In this document: positions 25,740-33,848 of the stretch, in pieces
How the letters are laid out: every line of letters starts with the position of its first letter
Numbering within the stretch: position 1 is the stretch's first letter
Source of the DNA: an uncultured Bacilli bacterium
GTDB taxonomy: Bacteria > Bacillota_I > Bacilli_A > RF39 > UBA660
Direction of reading: 5' to 3'
Assembly: GCA_934120265.1 (NCBI GenBank)
Contig: CAKOTU010000002.1
Coordinates: 55,637-119,636 of the forward strand
Length of the DNA stretch: 64,000 bases
Made by a program: the position numbers and the translations under genes
Notes under the pieces: generated by a model
What the model was told of the DNA's origin: nothing
Databases searched by the model: none
The model's input: only the letters and a program-made list of their open reading frames with translations

Positions 25740-26279
25740 TCATTTTACGTGTTTGTTATATACCTCTTTTAAAAACTTTTTATTTATTGTTTTATCTAAA
25801 CCATTAATTATCAACGAATTATATACTTCAATTAAAACTTCTTTGATTGAATCATTCATCCATTCAAGATCTGTTCTTTTTTCAAAATACTTCAAGCAAT
25901 CGGAAGGAACCCAATCTTTACTATGATAAGTCATTCCTGCAGCTATATTATCACAAATCATTTCTACAGTATATTTATATGGAATCACTGGAGTTTTTTC
26001 TTTGGCATTAATATCAATCCAATATTCAAAATGATGCTTATTTCTTCCTTTATGATGAAGCCAAGCTTTAGAATAACCATGTTCTTTTTTGCAAACTTTT
26101 ATTGGGCTTATTTTTCCATCAAAATATTTTACTCCCTCCCAAAATTCGGTAGGACTATACTTAGATAGATCATGAATCAATCCCCTAAAAGGAATACCTG
26201 CTTTACAACATAATTTAAAAACCTTATATCTATGTTTATTAACAACATTTAAATGTTTAAAAAAATTAATTATCATCAT
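25740..26279 (-). CDS. DUF5662 family protein
   Basis: A 179-residue, mostly helical soluble protein rich in His, Lys and aromatic residues. CCKAGIPFRGLIHDLSKYSP near residue 29 with HKGRNKHHFEYWIDI near 76 resembles the DUF5662 family, where an HD pair and nearby histidines suggest a metal-binding HD-like site; the chemistry is unknown. Such proteins are common in Bacillota and their phages. A promoter with TTGTCA and TATAAA lies upstream and pyk follows a separate terminator, so this gene may be read alone or into uvrB (14-bp gap). Confidence 0.7.
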   Translation of the reverse strand: MMIINFFKHLNVVNKHRYKVFKLCCKAGIPFRGLIHDLSKYSPTEFWEGVKYFDGKISPIKVCKKEHGYSKAWLHHKGRNKHHFEYWIDINAKEKTPVIPYKYTVEMICDNIAAGMTYHSKDWVPSDCLKYFEKRTDLEWMNDSIKEVLIEVYNSLIINGLDKTINKKFLKEVYNKHVK

Positions 26280-26308
26280 AAAATTTCTCCTTTTAATATT
26301 CCAAAATA

Positions 26309-26337
26309 TTTATAACATATATTTTAAAAGTTGACAA
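26309..26337 (-). promoter_or_regulatory. Promoter of the DUF5662 gene
   Basis: On the minus strand TTGTCA (26332-26337), a 17-bp spacer, TATAAA (26309-26314) preceded by TGT (extended -10). Confidence 0.7.
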
Positions 26338-26385
26338 CAAATTTCAAGTATATCTTTATTTTTCTCTTAGAATTATCAGTCAAAA

Positions 26386-26407
26386 AAAGAAACCGTTACG
26401 TTTCTTT
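26386..26407 (-). terminator. pyk terminator
   Basis: AAAGAAAC (26386-26393) pairs with GTTTCTTT (26400-26407) around CGTTAC; the minus-strand reading is followed by T4 and GACTG. It overlaps the pyk stop. Confidence 0.75.
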
Positions 26408-27825
26408 TAAATTGTTTCTATTTTCATTAAATTTGTTGGTACTGAATCGCTATTTGGATTATTTGCTTTAAATCCACCAGTGATAATAATATTATCTCCT
26501 GAATTTAAGTTTATAAATTGTTTTGATTCTTCTACAGCTTTAGAAAACATTTCATCCATTGTATTATAATAACCAACGACTTTAGTATATACACCATAAT
26601 TAGCTTGAAGACTATATGCAACTTCTTTACTTGAAACAAGTGCTAATATAGGAGCATCAGGTTCCAGATTAGATATCAATTTAGCAGATAATCCAGAAAA
26701 AGTTGGTACTACTATTAACTTAGCACTAATACTATTGGCAGCTTCTACTATACCTTTAACTACGGCATCAGTTGGTGTTGCAGATGTTGATTTTGCAAAT
26801 ATATTCTTATAAATTATTGATTTTTCAATATGTTCACAAACCTCAGCCATACATTTTACTGCTTCTACCGGGTATTTTCCAGTTGTTGTTTCTCCTGATA
26901 ACATTACAGCATCTGTACCATTATATACAGCATTAGCTATATCTGTAACTTCAGCTCTAGTTGGACGTGGATTGTGTTTCATACTTTCTAACATTTCTGT
27001 TGCAACAATGCAAATTATGTTATGATCACGGCAAGTACTTGCTATTTTCTTTTGATATATAGGTAACTCATACATTGATACTTCTACTCCTAAGTCACCA
27101 CGTGCAACCATTATCCCATCAGAAACTTCTGCTATACTTTCTAAATTATCTAATCCTGTTTTACTTTCTATTTTAGATATAATTTTAATATCTTTTCTAC
27201 CTTCATTTTCTAATATTTTTCTTACTTCTTCTACTTCACTTGCTTCTGATACAAATGATAAAGCTAAAAAGTTTCCATCATGATGACAAGCATAAACAAT
27301 ATCATCATAATCTGTTTGGGAAATAAAAGGCATGTTTAATTTAACACCAGGAACAGATAGACTTTTTTTAGAATATAAAATTCCTCCATTAATAATTTTA
27401 CAAGTTAATCCATCTACATTTTTATCTACTACTTGCATTTTCATTAAGCCATTTTCTAAAAGAATTATATTTCCTATATTTATAGAATCTAAAGCATCTG
27501 GATGATTAACAGAAAATGCATCTTGATTACCAATGATATTATCTTTAACAACACGAATTGTATTTCCTGGAATTAAATTTATTCCTGATTCAATTACTTC
27601 ACCATTTCTAAACTCTGGGCCCTTTGTATCGTATAATATGGCAACATCTTGATTTAAAACTTCTCTTACTTCTTTAACAACTTTTACTACTTGTTCTCTT
27701 TCTTCGATTGTTGCATGCGAAAAATTTATTCTTGCTATGTTTGCTCCCGCTAAAACCATTTCTTTAAATGTTTCAAAATTACTAGAAGCAGGACCAATAC
27801 TTGTTACTATTTTTGTTTTTTTCAT
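26407..27825 (-). CDS. pyk: Pyruvate kinase
   Basis: Glycolytic enzyme converting PEP and ADP to pyruvate and ATP, 472 residues. MKKTKIVTSIGPASSNFETF is the barrel start; ARINFSHA near 34 and the active-site KIESKTGLDN near 218 with IMVARGDLGVEV near 238 are conserved. MLESMKHNPRPTRAEVTDIANAV is the signature region. It lacks the extra C-terminal PEP-utiliser-like domain found in Bacillus Pyk. I start at ATG 27825 behind AGGAGG; a TTG 15 bases earlier lies inside that ribosome site. It is odd to find pyk directly after noc, where soj-spo0J would be expected. Confidence 0.96.
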   Translation of the reverse strand: MKKTKIVTSIGPASSNFETFKEMVLAGANIARINFSHATIEEREQVVKVVKEVREVLNQDVAILYDTKGPEFRNGEVIESGINLIPGNTIRVVKDNIIGNQDAFSVNHPDALDSINIGNIILLENGLMKMQVVDKNVDGLTCKIINGGILYSKKSLSVPGVKLNMPFISQTDYDDIVYACHHDGNFLALSFVSEASEVEEVRKILENEGRKDIKIISKIESKTGLDNLESIAEVSDGIMVARGDLGVEVSMYELPIYQKKIASTCRDHNIICIVATEMLESMKHNPRPTRAEVTDIANAVYNGTDAVMLSGETTTGKYPVEAVKCMAEVCEHIEKSIIYKNIFAKSTSATPTDAVVKGIVEAANSISAKLIVVPTFSGLSAKLISNLEPDAPILALVSSKEVAYSLQANYGVYTKVVGYYNTMDEMFSKAVEESKQFINLNSGDNIIITGGFKANNPNSDSVPTNLMKIETI

Positions 27826-27852
27826 ATATACCTCCTTCAAACGAACTAATTA

Positions 27853-27881
27853 AGTATACGCTATTTTTTTTGTAAATGCAA
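27853..27881 (-). promoter_or_regulatory. pyk promoter
   Basis: On the minus strand TTGCAT (27876-27881), a 17-bp spacer and TATACT (27853-27858). Confidence 0.65.
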
Positions 27882-27897
27882 ATAAATTTTGGAAAAA

Positions 27898-27917
27898 AAG
27901 AAGTATTTCTACTTCTT
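27898..27917 (-). terminator. noc terminator
   Basis: AAGAAGTA pairs with TACTTCTT around a TTTC loop, with T7 following on the minus strand. It overlaps the noc stop codon. Confidence 0.8.
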
Positions 27918-29153
27918 ATGCACTTTAAATACAACTTGATACATATCTTCTAAATCAAATTCTTCTGTATCTACTATAAAACCATATTTTTCAATAGTTT
28001 TTTCACATTCCCTAAATGCATCAATAACCATCTTAAGATTTCCTGATTCTACTGCAGAATTTGAAGACACTACTGAATTACTTATTGTACTATTTTCTGA
28101 ATCCGAATTAAAAATAGAATCATCAAATTTAGGAATACCAAAATTTGGAGATATAGTGAAATCTTTGTTAATTGGTTCTTCATTTGGAACAAATGTGTTA
28201 TTAAATTCATAATCAGTAGGATTTACATCTTGTTGAGTATTTTCAGGTTCAAAAGGAGCGGTAAAGAAACTACTTTGTTTTGATTCTGAAATTTGATCTG
28301 AACTACTTGGTTTTAATAAATCACTAAATCTAGGAAGTTCCTCTTTTGATTCTGATTCCGTATTTAAAAATGGATTTATTATAGAATCAATATCTGTTTG
28401 TGGTAAATCTGTTGACGGTTCGATAATAGGATTACTTGGAATATTTAAATTTGATGGTACTTCTTCTGATGGATCTGCTGGAATGATAATAGGTTCATCA
28501 AAATTTAATACTTCAACATCATTTTGCATAGTTTTATCTTCTTTTACTCCGTTTAGCATTTTATTTATTTCCTCATCTGTCTTTCTAACAGTTAATCTTT
28601 CTGTTATTATTTTATCTAATAATTTTACTTGATCTTCTTTATTTGATAGTTTTAATAAAGAACGTGCATGTCTTTCTGATATTTTACCATTTAGTAGAGC
28701 TTCTTGAACATCTTCATCCAAATTTAATAATCTTAATTTATTAGCTATAGCAGATTGACTTTTTCCTATTTTCTCTGCTAAATTTTCTTGATTTAAATAT
28801 CCCATATCTAGAATTTTTTTATAAGATATAGCTTCTTCTATTGGTGTTAAATCTTGGCGTTGAACATTTTCAATTAATGCAACTTCAGCACTTTCCTTAT
28901 CATTTAAATTTATAATAATAGCAGGAATTGTTGGAAGACCTGCTAAAGTTGTTGCTTTAAATCTTCTCTCACCAGCTATAATTTCATATCTATCACCAAC
29001 AGGTCTTACGACAATTGGTTGTATAACACCATGTTCTTTTATTGATTCAGATAGTTCATTAATTGCATCTTCACTAAATTTTATTCTTGGTTGAAATCTA
29101 TTAGGTAAAACATCTTCTAAAGGAAGTTCTACCACTTTTCTATTATTATCCAT
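27909..29153 (-). CDS. noc: Noc-like ParB-family DNA-binding protein with a long linker and no membrane helix
   Basis: ParB/Noc CTPase clamp of 414 residues. The N-domain has GERRFKA (61-67) and ENVQR (85-89), the CTP-binding boxes; the helix-turn-helix is at about 110-150. At the four positions known to set parS versus Noc-site specificity (173, 179, 184 and 201 in Caulobacter numbering) it has Q123, K129, N134 and R151: three match Noc (Q, K, K, R), none match ParB. The C-terminal 45 residues resemble the Noc dimer domain. Between them lies a linker of about 160 residues rich in S, N, P and E; Bacillus Noc (about 283 aa) lacks this. The amphipathic membrane helix at the Noc N-terminus is absent, and a stop codon six codons upstream rules out a longer start. 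Neighbour rsmG matches the Bacillus locus. Confidence 0.85.
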   Translation of the reverse strand: MDNNRKVVELPLEDVLPNRFQPRIKFSEDAINELSESIKEHGVIQPIVVRPVGDRYEIIAGERRFKATTLAGLPTIPAIIINLNDKESAEVALIENVQRQDLTPIEEAISYKKILDMGYLNQENLAEKIGKSQSAIANKLRLLNLDEDVQEALLNGKISERHARSLLKLSNKEDQVKLLDKIITERLTVRKTDEEINKMLNGVKEDKTMQNDVEVLNFDEPIIIPADPSEEVPSNLNIPSNPIIEPSTDLPQTDIDSIINPFLNTESESKEELPRFSDLLKPSSSDQISESKQSSFFTAPFEPENTQQDVNPTDYEFNNTFVPNEEPINKDFTISPNFGIPKFDDSIFNSDSENSTISNSVVSSNSAVESGNLKMVIDAFRECEKTIEKYGFIVDTEEFDLEDMYQVVFKVHKK

Positions 29154-29181
29154 AATAATTCCCCTTCCTTATTCTCTTATG

Positions 29182-29190
29182 TTTATATCA
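29182..29190 (-). promoter_or_regulatory. Extended -10 promoter for noc
   Basis: On the minus strand TGATATAAA, an extended -10 about 30 bp before the noc ATG. The region just upstream carries two GGGAAAT half-sites of the Noc-binding sequence (29202-29208 and 29224-29230). Confidence 0.55.
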
Positions 29191-29230
29191 TACTATAGTT
29201 TGGGAAATATTTCAATAGTTTTTGGGAAAT

Positions 29231-29262
29231 AAAAAAATAAACCTATAAAGGCTTATTTTTTA
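29231..29262 (-). terminator. rsmG terminator
   Basis: On the minus strand AATAAGCC pairs with GGTTTATT (one G.U pair) followed by T5. It overlaps the rsmG stop at 29243 and separates rsmG from noc. Confidence 0.65.
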
Positions 29263-29947
29263 TTTCTTTTGGATTACGTGGATATCGTTTTGATGTTGGT
29301 TTTTGTTTTGTTATTAATAATAAAGTACGATTACTATCTTCTTTTGGTAGTAAAAATTCATCACTTTTTAACAACATCCCATCTATCTTTTTTAGAGAAC
29401 TATCTAATAAGTTTATTTCCCGGGAAATATTTCCTTTCATAGGAATAAAATATTTCCCAACTTTTGCTAATGGTAAACAATACTCTATCAAAATATTTAT
29501 TGGTGCTACTGCACGGGCTGTTACAACATCATATTTTTCACGGTTATTTTTAGCAAAATCTTCTGCTCTGTCATGAACTAATTCTATATCTTTTAAAACT
29601 AACTGTTTTACCACTTCATTTAAAAATGTTATACGTTTTTGTAATGAATCAACCAAAGTTATCTTTAAATCAGGATAAACTATCTTTAAAACTATTCCTG
29701 GAAATCCTGCACCACTACCTATATCACATAGTGTACTTTCTTTTTTTAAATCTATTATTCTAGCAATTGTTAGACTATCATAAAAATGTTTCAAATATAC
29801 TTCTTTTTCTTCGGTTATGCCAGTTAAATTCATAACTTTATTCCATTCAACTAAAAGTTGATAATATTGATTTAGTTGTTCTAATTGTTTGTCTGTAAGT
29901 TGAATATTTAAATTTTTTAAAGCCTCTATAAATTCAGTTTTATCCAC
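29243..29947 (-). CDS. rsmG: 16S rRNA (guanine527-N7)-methyltransferase
   Basis: SAM-dependent methyltransferase of 234 residues modifying G527 of 16S rRNA; loss gives low-level streptomycin resistance in other bacteria. LCDIGSGAGFPGIVLKIVYP near residue 68 is the SAM motif, ITLVDSLQKRITFLNEV near 96 and VTARAVAPINILIEYCLP near 137 are family markers. Start GTG 29947 is behind AAAGGAG and overlaps the mnmG end, so the genes are coupled. A perfect Noc-binding sequence lies inside this gene at 29415-29428. Confidence 0.95.
   Translation of the reverse strand: MDKTEFIEALKNLNIQLTDKQLEQLNQYYQLLVEWNKVMNLTGITEEKEVYLKHFYDSLTIARIIDLKKESTLCDIGSGAGFPGIVLKIVYPDLKITLVDSLQKRITFLNEVVKQLVLKDIELVHDRAEDFAKNNREKYDVVTARAVAPINILIEYCLPLAKVGKYFIPMKGNISREINLLDSSLKKIDGMLLKSDEFLLPKEDSNRTLLLITKQKPTSKRYPRNPKEIKNKPL
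29415..29428. promoter_or_regulatory. Perfect Noc-binding site in rsmG
   Basis: ATTTCCCGGGAAAT, the exact 14-bp palindrome known as the Noc-binding sequence in Bacillus. It encodes part of NISREIN in RsmG. The noc gene starts 260 bp away. Confidence 0.8.
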
Positions 29948-31808
29948 GATTGTACTCCTTTTTTAAATAAACCATTAAAATTGAAATATCTGCAGGATTT
30001 ACGCCGCTTATTCTTAACGCTTGAGCTATAGTTGTAGGTCTTACTTCTTTTAATTTTTGTTTTGCTTCACTAGCTATATTGTGTATTGCATCATAATCAA
30101 TATCTTCTGGTATTTTTTTATTTTCTAAATTATTTAACTTTTCTGCTTCTTTTAGGGCTTTGGTTATATATCCCTCATATTTTATTTCTATTTCAACTTC
30201 TTCTATTATTTCTTCATCAAAGTCAATATCCAAATATTTTTTTACAATATCCATATCTATTTCAGGACGTTTTAATAAATTATAAAAAGTTATTCCATCT
30301 TTTAAGATTGCAGAATTGATGGATGCTAGAAATTCATTTACTTCAACTTTAGGATTTAATTTATTATTTCTTAATATTTCTTTTAATTCTTCTATTTTTG
30401 CTTTTTTGTCTAAGAATTTTTGGTATCTATCTTCGTCTATTAAACCTACATTATGACCAATCTCTCTTAATCTTAAATCAGCATTGTCATTTCTTAATAA
30501 TAAACGATACTCTGCTCTTGAAGTCAATAAACGATAAGGATCTCTTACTCCCTTTGTTACTAAATCATCAATTAAAACACCAATATATGCTTCATTTCTC
30601 TTTAATATTAGTGGTTCTTTTCCTTCTAATTTTAAAGAAGCATTTATTCCTGCAATTAATCCTTGACATGCAGCTTCTTCATAACCACTAGTTCCATTTA
30701 TTTGACCGGCTGTATAAAGTCCTTCTATTAATTTGGTTTCTAGAGATTGTTTTAATTGTGTAGGATATATTGCATCATATTCAATTGCATAGGCATATTT
30801 TAGTATTTTAGCATTTTCTAACCCTGGTAAACTATGAACCATTAATTCTTGAACATCATGAGGCATACTTGTTGAAAAACCTTGTAAATATATATCGTCA
30901 TAGTATAAACTTTCTGGCTCCAAAAACAATTGATGTTTTTCTTTATCAGCAAATCTTACAACTTTATCTTCAATAGAAGGACAATATCTTGGACCTATAC
31001 CTTTTATATCATCTAATCCCCCATACATACTAGCTTTGTGAAGATTATCTCTGATAATTTTATGTGTTTCAGGTGTTGTATAAATTAAATGACATGATAT
31101 TTGATCTTCTATTTTATATTGTGGTTTTCTATCAAAACTAAATGATAATAATTTATCGTCACCTTTTTCTTCTCTAGTTTTTGTAAAATCAATTGTATTT
31201 TTATCGATTCTTTGTGGCGTTCCTGTTTTTAATCTTATTATTTTAAAGCCTAATTTTTCTAAATTATCACTTAAGTGCATACTTGGTCTTTCACCATGGG
31301 GCCCCTGTCTTGTTCTTGTATCTCCAACTAAAATATCAGCTTTTAAGTATGTTCCAGTTGTTAAAACCACTGCTTGAGCATAAATTTTTTCTCCAGTTTC
31401 TAAAACTACACCTTTTATTTTATTATTTTCAACGATTAAATCTTCTACTAAAGATTCTTTAATCTCTAAATTTGGTGTTGATGTTAATGTTTTTAACATT
31501 TCTTTAGGATATGTTACTTTATCACCTTGAGCACGCAAAGCCTGTACTGCTGGTCCTTTTCCACTGTTTAACATTTTAATTTGAATTTGACCTTTATCTG
31601 CATTTACACCCATTTCTCCACCTAAAGCATCAATTTCTCTTACAACAATCCCTTTGGCACTACCACCAATTGATGGATTACAAGGCATATCCGCAATATT
31701 TTTGATATTTCCTGTTATTAATAATGTTTTATGACCTTTTCTAGCGCTTGCTAAAGATGCTTCACATCCTGCATGTCCACCACCAACAACTATTATTTCA
31801 TATTCCAT
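29940..31808 (-). CDS. mnmG: tRNA uridine-5-carboxymethylaminomethyl modification enzyme MnmG
   Basis: FAD-dependent partner of MnmE in making the cmnm5 modification at tRNA wobble U34. The 622-residue protein starts MEYEIIVVGGGHAGCEASLA, the FAD motif. PCNPSIGGSAKGIVVREIDA near 42, TGTYLKADILVGDTRTRQGP near 147 and GQINGTSGYEEAACQGLIAG near 367 are MnmG signatures. C-terminal TIAQALRISGVNPADISIL marks the MnmE/tRNA-interacting helical domain. I use ATG 31808 behind AGGTGA; an earlier in-frame start would lie within the end of mnmE. Confidence 0.97.
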   Translation of the reverse strand: MEYEIIVVGGGHAGCEASLASARKGHKTLLITGNIKNIADMPCNPSIGGSAKGIVVREIDALGGEMGVNADKGQIQIKMLNSGKGPAVQALRAQGDKVTYPKEMLKTLTSTPNLEIKESLVEDLIVENNKIKGVVLETGEKIYAQAVVLTTGTYLKADILVGDTRTRQGPHGERPSMHLSDNLEKLGFKIIRLKTGTPQRIDKNTIDFTKTREEKGDDKLLSFSFDRKPQYKIEDQISCHLIYTTPETHKIIRDNLHKASMYGGLDDIKGIGPRYCPSIEDKVVRFADKEKHQLFLEPESLYYDDIYLQGFSTSMPHDVQELMVHSLPGLENAKILKYAYAIEYDAIYPTQLKQSLETKLIEGLYTAGQINGTSGYEEAACQGLIAGINASLKLEGKEPLILKRNEAYIGVLIDDLVTKGVRDPYRLLTSRAEYRLLLRNDNADLRLREIGHNVGLIDEDRYQKFLDKKAKIEELKEILRNNKLNPKVEVNEFLASINSAILKDGITFYNLLKRPEIDMDIVKKYLDIDFDEEIIEEVEIEIKYEGYITKALKEAEKLNNLENKKIPEDIDYDAIHNIASEAKQKLKEVRPTTIAQALRISGVNPADISILMVYLKKEYNRG

Positions 31809-31816
31809 ATTTTCAC

Positions 31817-33163
31817 CTACTTTCCTAAACAAAATTGACTAAATAATTGGTCTATTAACTCTTCTTCATATGTTTCACCAATTATTTCACCTAATATATT
31901 CCAACTATCTTTAATATCTATTTCCACCATATCTATTGGATAATTATCATCTATTCCTTTATCTGCACTTTTTAAAGATTGCATAGCTTGTTTTAATAAA
32001 GAAATACTTCTAGCACTGCTTAAATAAGATAAATCTTCTGTTTCTATTTTTTCTAAATTATAAAGCTCTTTTATTTTGTTTTTTAAATCATCTATACCTA
32101 TATTTTCTTTTGCACTTATGTATACACAATCATCATCGTTTAAGTTTAATTTTTTATTTAGATCACATTTATTAATAACTATAATATGATTTTTATTTTT
32201 TAACTGTTCTATTATCTTTTTATCCTCTAGTGTTATATCTTCATTATTATTTAATAAAAACAACACTAAATCAGCTTTATCTATTAAACTTAAACTTTTT
32301 TCTACACCTATTTTTTCAACAACATCTTCTGTTTGCCTAATTCCAGCAGTATCTATTATATTTAAAATAATTCCATCTAAGTTTATTTTTCCTTCAACTA
32401 TATCTCTCGTTGTTCCTTCTATATCAGTTACTATTGCTTTATCTTCCTCTAATAATCTGTTTAATAAACTACTTTTTCCTACATTTGGACGACCAAGAAT
32501 TAAAACATCTATGCCTTCCTTTATGATCTTAGTATTTTCACTATGATTTATTATTTCTTTTAATTTCTTTATTATATTAGTTATTTGAGGTTTTATTATT
32601 TGTGTAGATAATACAACTATATCGTCATATTCTGGATAATCAATATTAACTTCTATATTAGCAAGAATTTCAACTATTTCTTTTCTTAATTCTTTAATAA
32701 GCTCAGAAGAAGTTCCACTTAGCTGATTTATCGCTAAGTTTCTAGCTTTTTCCGTTTTAGAATTAATTAAATCCATTACTCCTTCTGCTTCTATTAAATC
32801 TATTCTACCATTTAAAAAGGCTCTTTTAGTAAATTCACCCGGCTCAGCTAAGCAACATCCATTATTTAAAAGTAATTCTAATACTTTATTTGTTGTAGAT
32901 ATTCCACCATGACAATTTATTTCTACAGTATCTTCTGTTGTAAAGCTTTTTGGTGCTCTCATAATAGATACCAAAACTTCATCTATTATTTTACCATCTT
33001 CTACTATATGTCCATAAGTTATGGTATGAGTTGGTTGGGATGTTAAATCTTTACCTTTAAAAATACTATTTACTATTTTTATTGATTCTGAACCACTTAC
33101 TCTAATAATTGATATTGCACCTACACCTAGTGATGTGGCGATTGCAGCTATAGTATCTTCCAT
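31817..33163 (-). CDS. mnmE: tRNA modification GTPase MnmE
   Basis: GTPase (448 aa) acting with MnmG on wobble uridines. The N-terminal folate-binding domain has TIAAIATSLGVGAISIIRVS; the G domain has GRPNVGKSSLLNRL near 220, DTAGIRQTED near 267 and NKCD near 328. The C-terminal CLGK keeps the catalytic cysteine (CxGK). Eight bases separate it from mnmG. The upstream TTGACT/TAAAAT promoter and the jag terminator make mnmE-mnmG-rsmG one unit. Confidence 0.97.
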   Translation of the reverse strand: MEDTIAAIATSLGVGAISIIRVSGSESIKIVNSIFKGKDLTSQPTHTITYGHIVEDGKIIDEVLVSIMRAPKSFTTEDTVEINCHGGISTTNKVLELLLNNGCCLAEPGEFTKRAFLNGRIDLIEAEGVMDLINSKTEKARNLAINQLSGTSSELIKELRKEIVEILANIEVNIDYPEYDDIVVLSTQIIKPQITNIIKKLKEIINHSENTKIIKEGIDVLILGRPNVGKSSLLNRLLEEDKAIVTDIEGTTRDIVEGKINLDGIILNIIDTAGIRQTEDVVEKIGVEKSLSLIDKADLVLFLLNNNEDITLEDKKIIEQLKNKNHIIVINKCDLNKKLNLNDDDCVYISAKENIGIDDLKNKIKELYNLEKIETEDLSYLSSARSISLLKQAMQSLKSADKGIDDNYPIDMVEIDIKDSWNILGEIIGETYEEELIDQLFSQFCLGK

Positions 33164-33187
33164 AATAATCTCTCCTTTGCTAGATAT

Positions 33188-33216
33188 ATTTTAGTATTAA
33201 ATAGTATTTTAGTCAA
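33188..33216 (-). promoter_or_regulatory. mnmE promoter
   Basis: On the minus strand TTGACT (33211-33216), a 17-bp spacer and TAAAAT (33188-33193), just after the jag terminator. Confidence 0.7.
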
Positions 33217-33225
33217 CAAAAAAAT

Positions 33226-33245
33226 AAAGGGGCTTATTCCCCTTT
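33226..33245 (-). terminator. Terminator of the rnpA-yidC-jag unit
   Basis: AAAGGGG pairs with CCCCTTT around a 6-nt loop; the minus-strand reading continues ATTTTTTT. GC-rich for this genome and overlapping the jag stop. Confidence 0.85.
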
Positions 33246-33848
33246 ATAACTTATTACTACATATCTATTTGGATTTTCTCCAAAACTTTCAGATTTTAAA
33301 TTTTCAAATTTTGATACTACATTATGTACACATCTACGATCATAAGAATTCATTGGATCTAATTTAACATCAACATGAGATCTTAAAACATCTTTGGCAA
33401 TTTTTTTAATCTCATATTCTAAATTTTTTTGTTTTTTTGCTTTATAATTTGAAGCATCAAGATTTATTTTAATGTTAAAACCTATCTTGTTGTTAAGTGT
33501 GTTTTTTATTAAAGTTTGAAGAGCTGCTAAAGTTCTTCCTTCTTTACCTATTATAATAGCATTATTGTCTGATACTAAAACAATATATAAGATATCTTCT
33601 TTAAATCTAACCTCACTTTTTATTTCAACGCCAAAGTTATTACTTAATTCTTCTATATAATTTTTAACAAAAGTGATAATATCTTCTTTTTTAGCTACTT
33701 CATAGATATATTTTTTTGCTTTAAATAATGTTCCTTCTTCTTCTCTTACTTTAATAAATAAATCTTCTTTAGACGTGTTTAATTCTGATAAAATTTTATT
33801 TTCTATTTCTTCTTTATTTTTTCCTTCATATTTATATAACATTTGCAT
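33234..33848 (-). CDS. jag: Jag/KhpB RNA-binding protein (SpoIIIJ-associated)
   Basis: A 204-residue RNA-binding protein. The Jag_N domain begins MLYKYEGKNKEEIENKIL; a KH domain follows with AIIIGKEGRTLAALQTLIKN near residue 112; an R3H domain (DPMNSYDRRCVHNVVSKF near 165) ends it. KhpB works with KhpA as a small-RNA/mRNA chaperone affecting cell elongation in streptococci. The ATG at 33848, behind AAAGGAG, overlaps the end of yidC by 17 bp, the conserved spoIIIJ-jag arrangement. Confidence 0.93.
   Translation of the reverse strand: MQMLYKYEGKNKEEIENKILSELNTSKEDLFIKVREEEGTLFKAKKYIYEVAKKEDIITFVKNYIEELSNNFGVEIKSEVRFKEDILYIVLVSDNNAIIIGKEGRTLAALQTLIKNTLNNKIGFNIKINLDASNYKAKKQKNLEYEIKKIAKDVLRSHVDVKLDPMNSYDRRCVHNVVSKFENLKSESFGENPNRYVVISYKGE

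Noticed and set aside
30086..30691. Plus-strand reading frames opposite mnmG rich in Leu, His and Tyr
   Set aside because: Composition is typical of antisense frames of an AT-rich gene; mnmG is certain on the minus strand.
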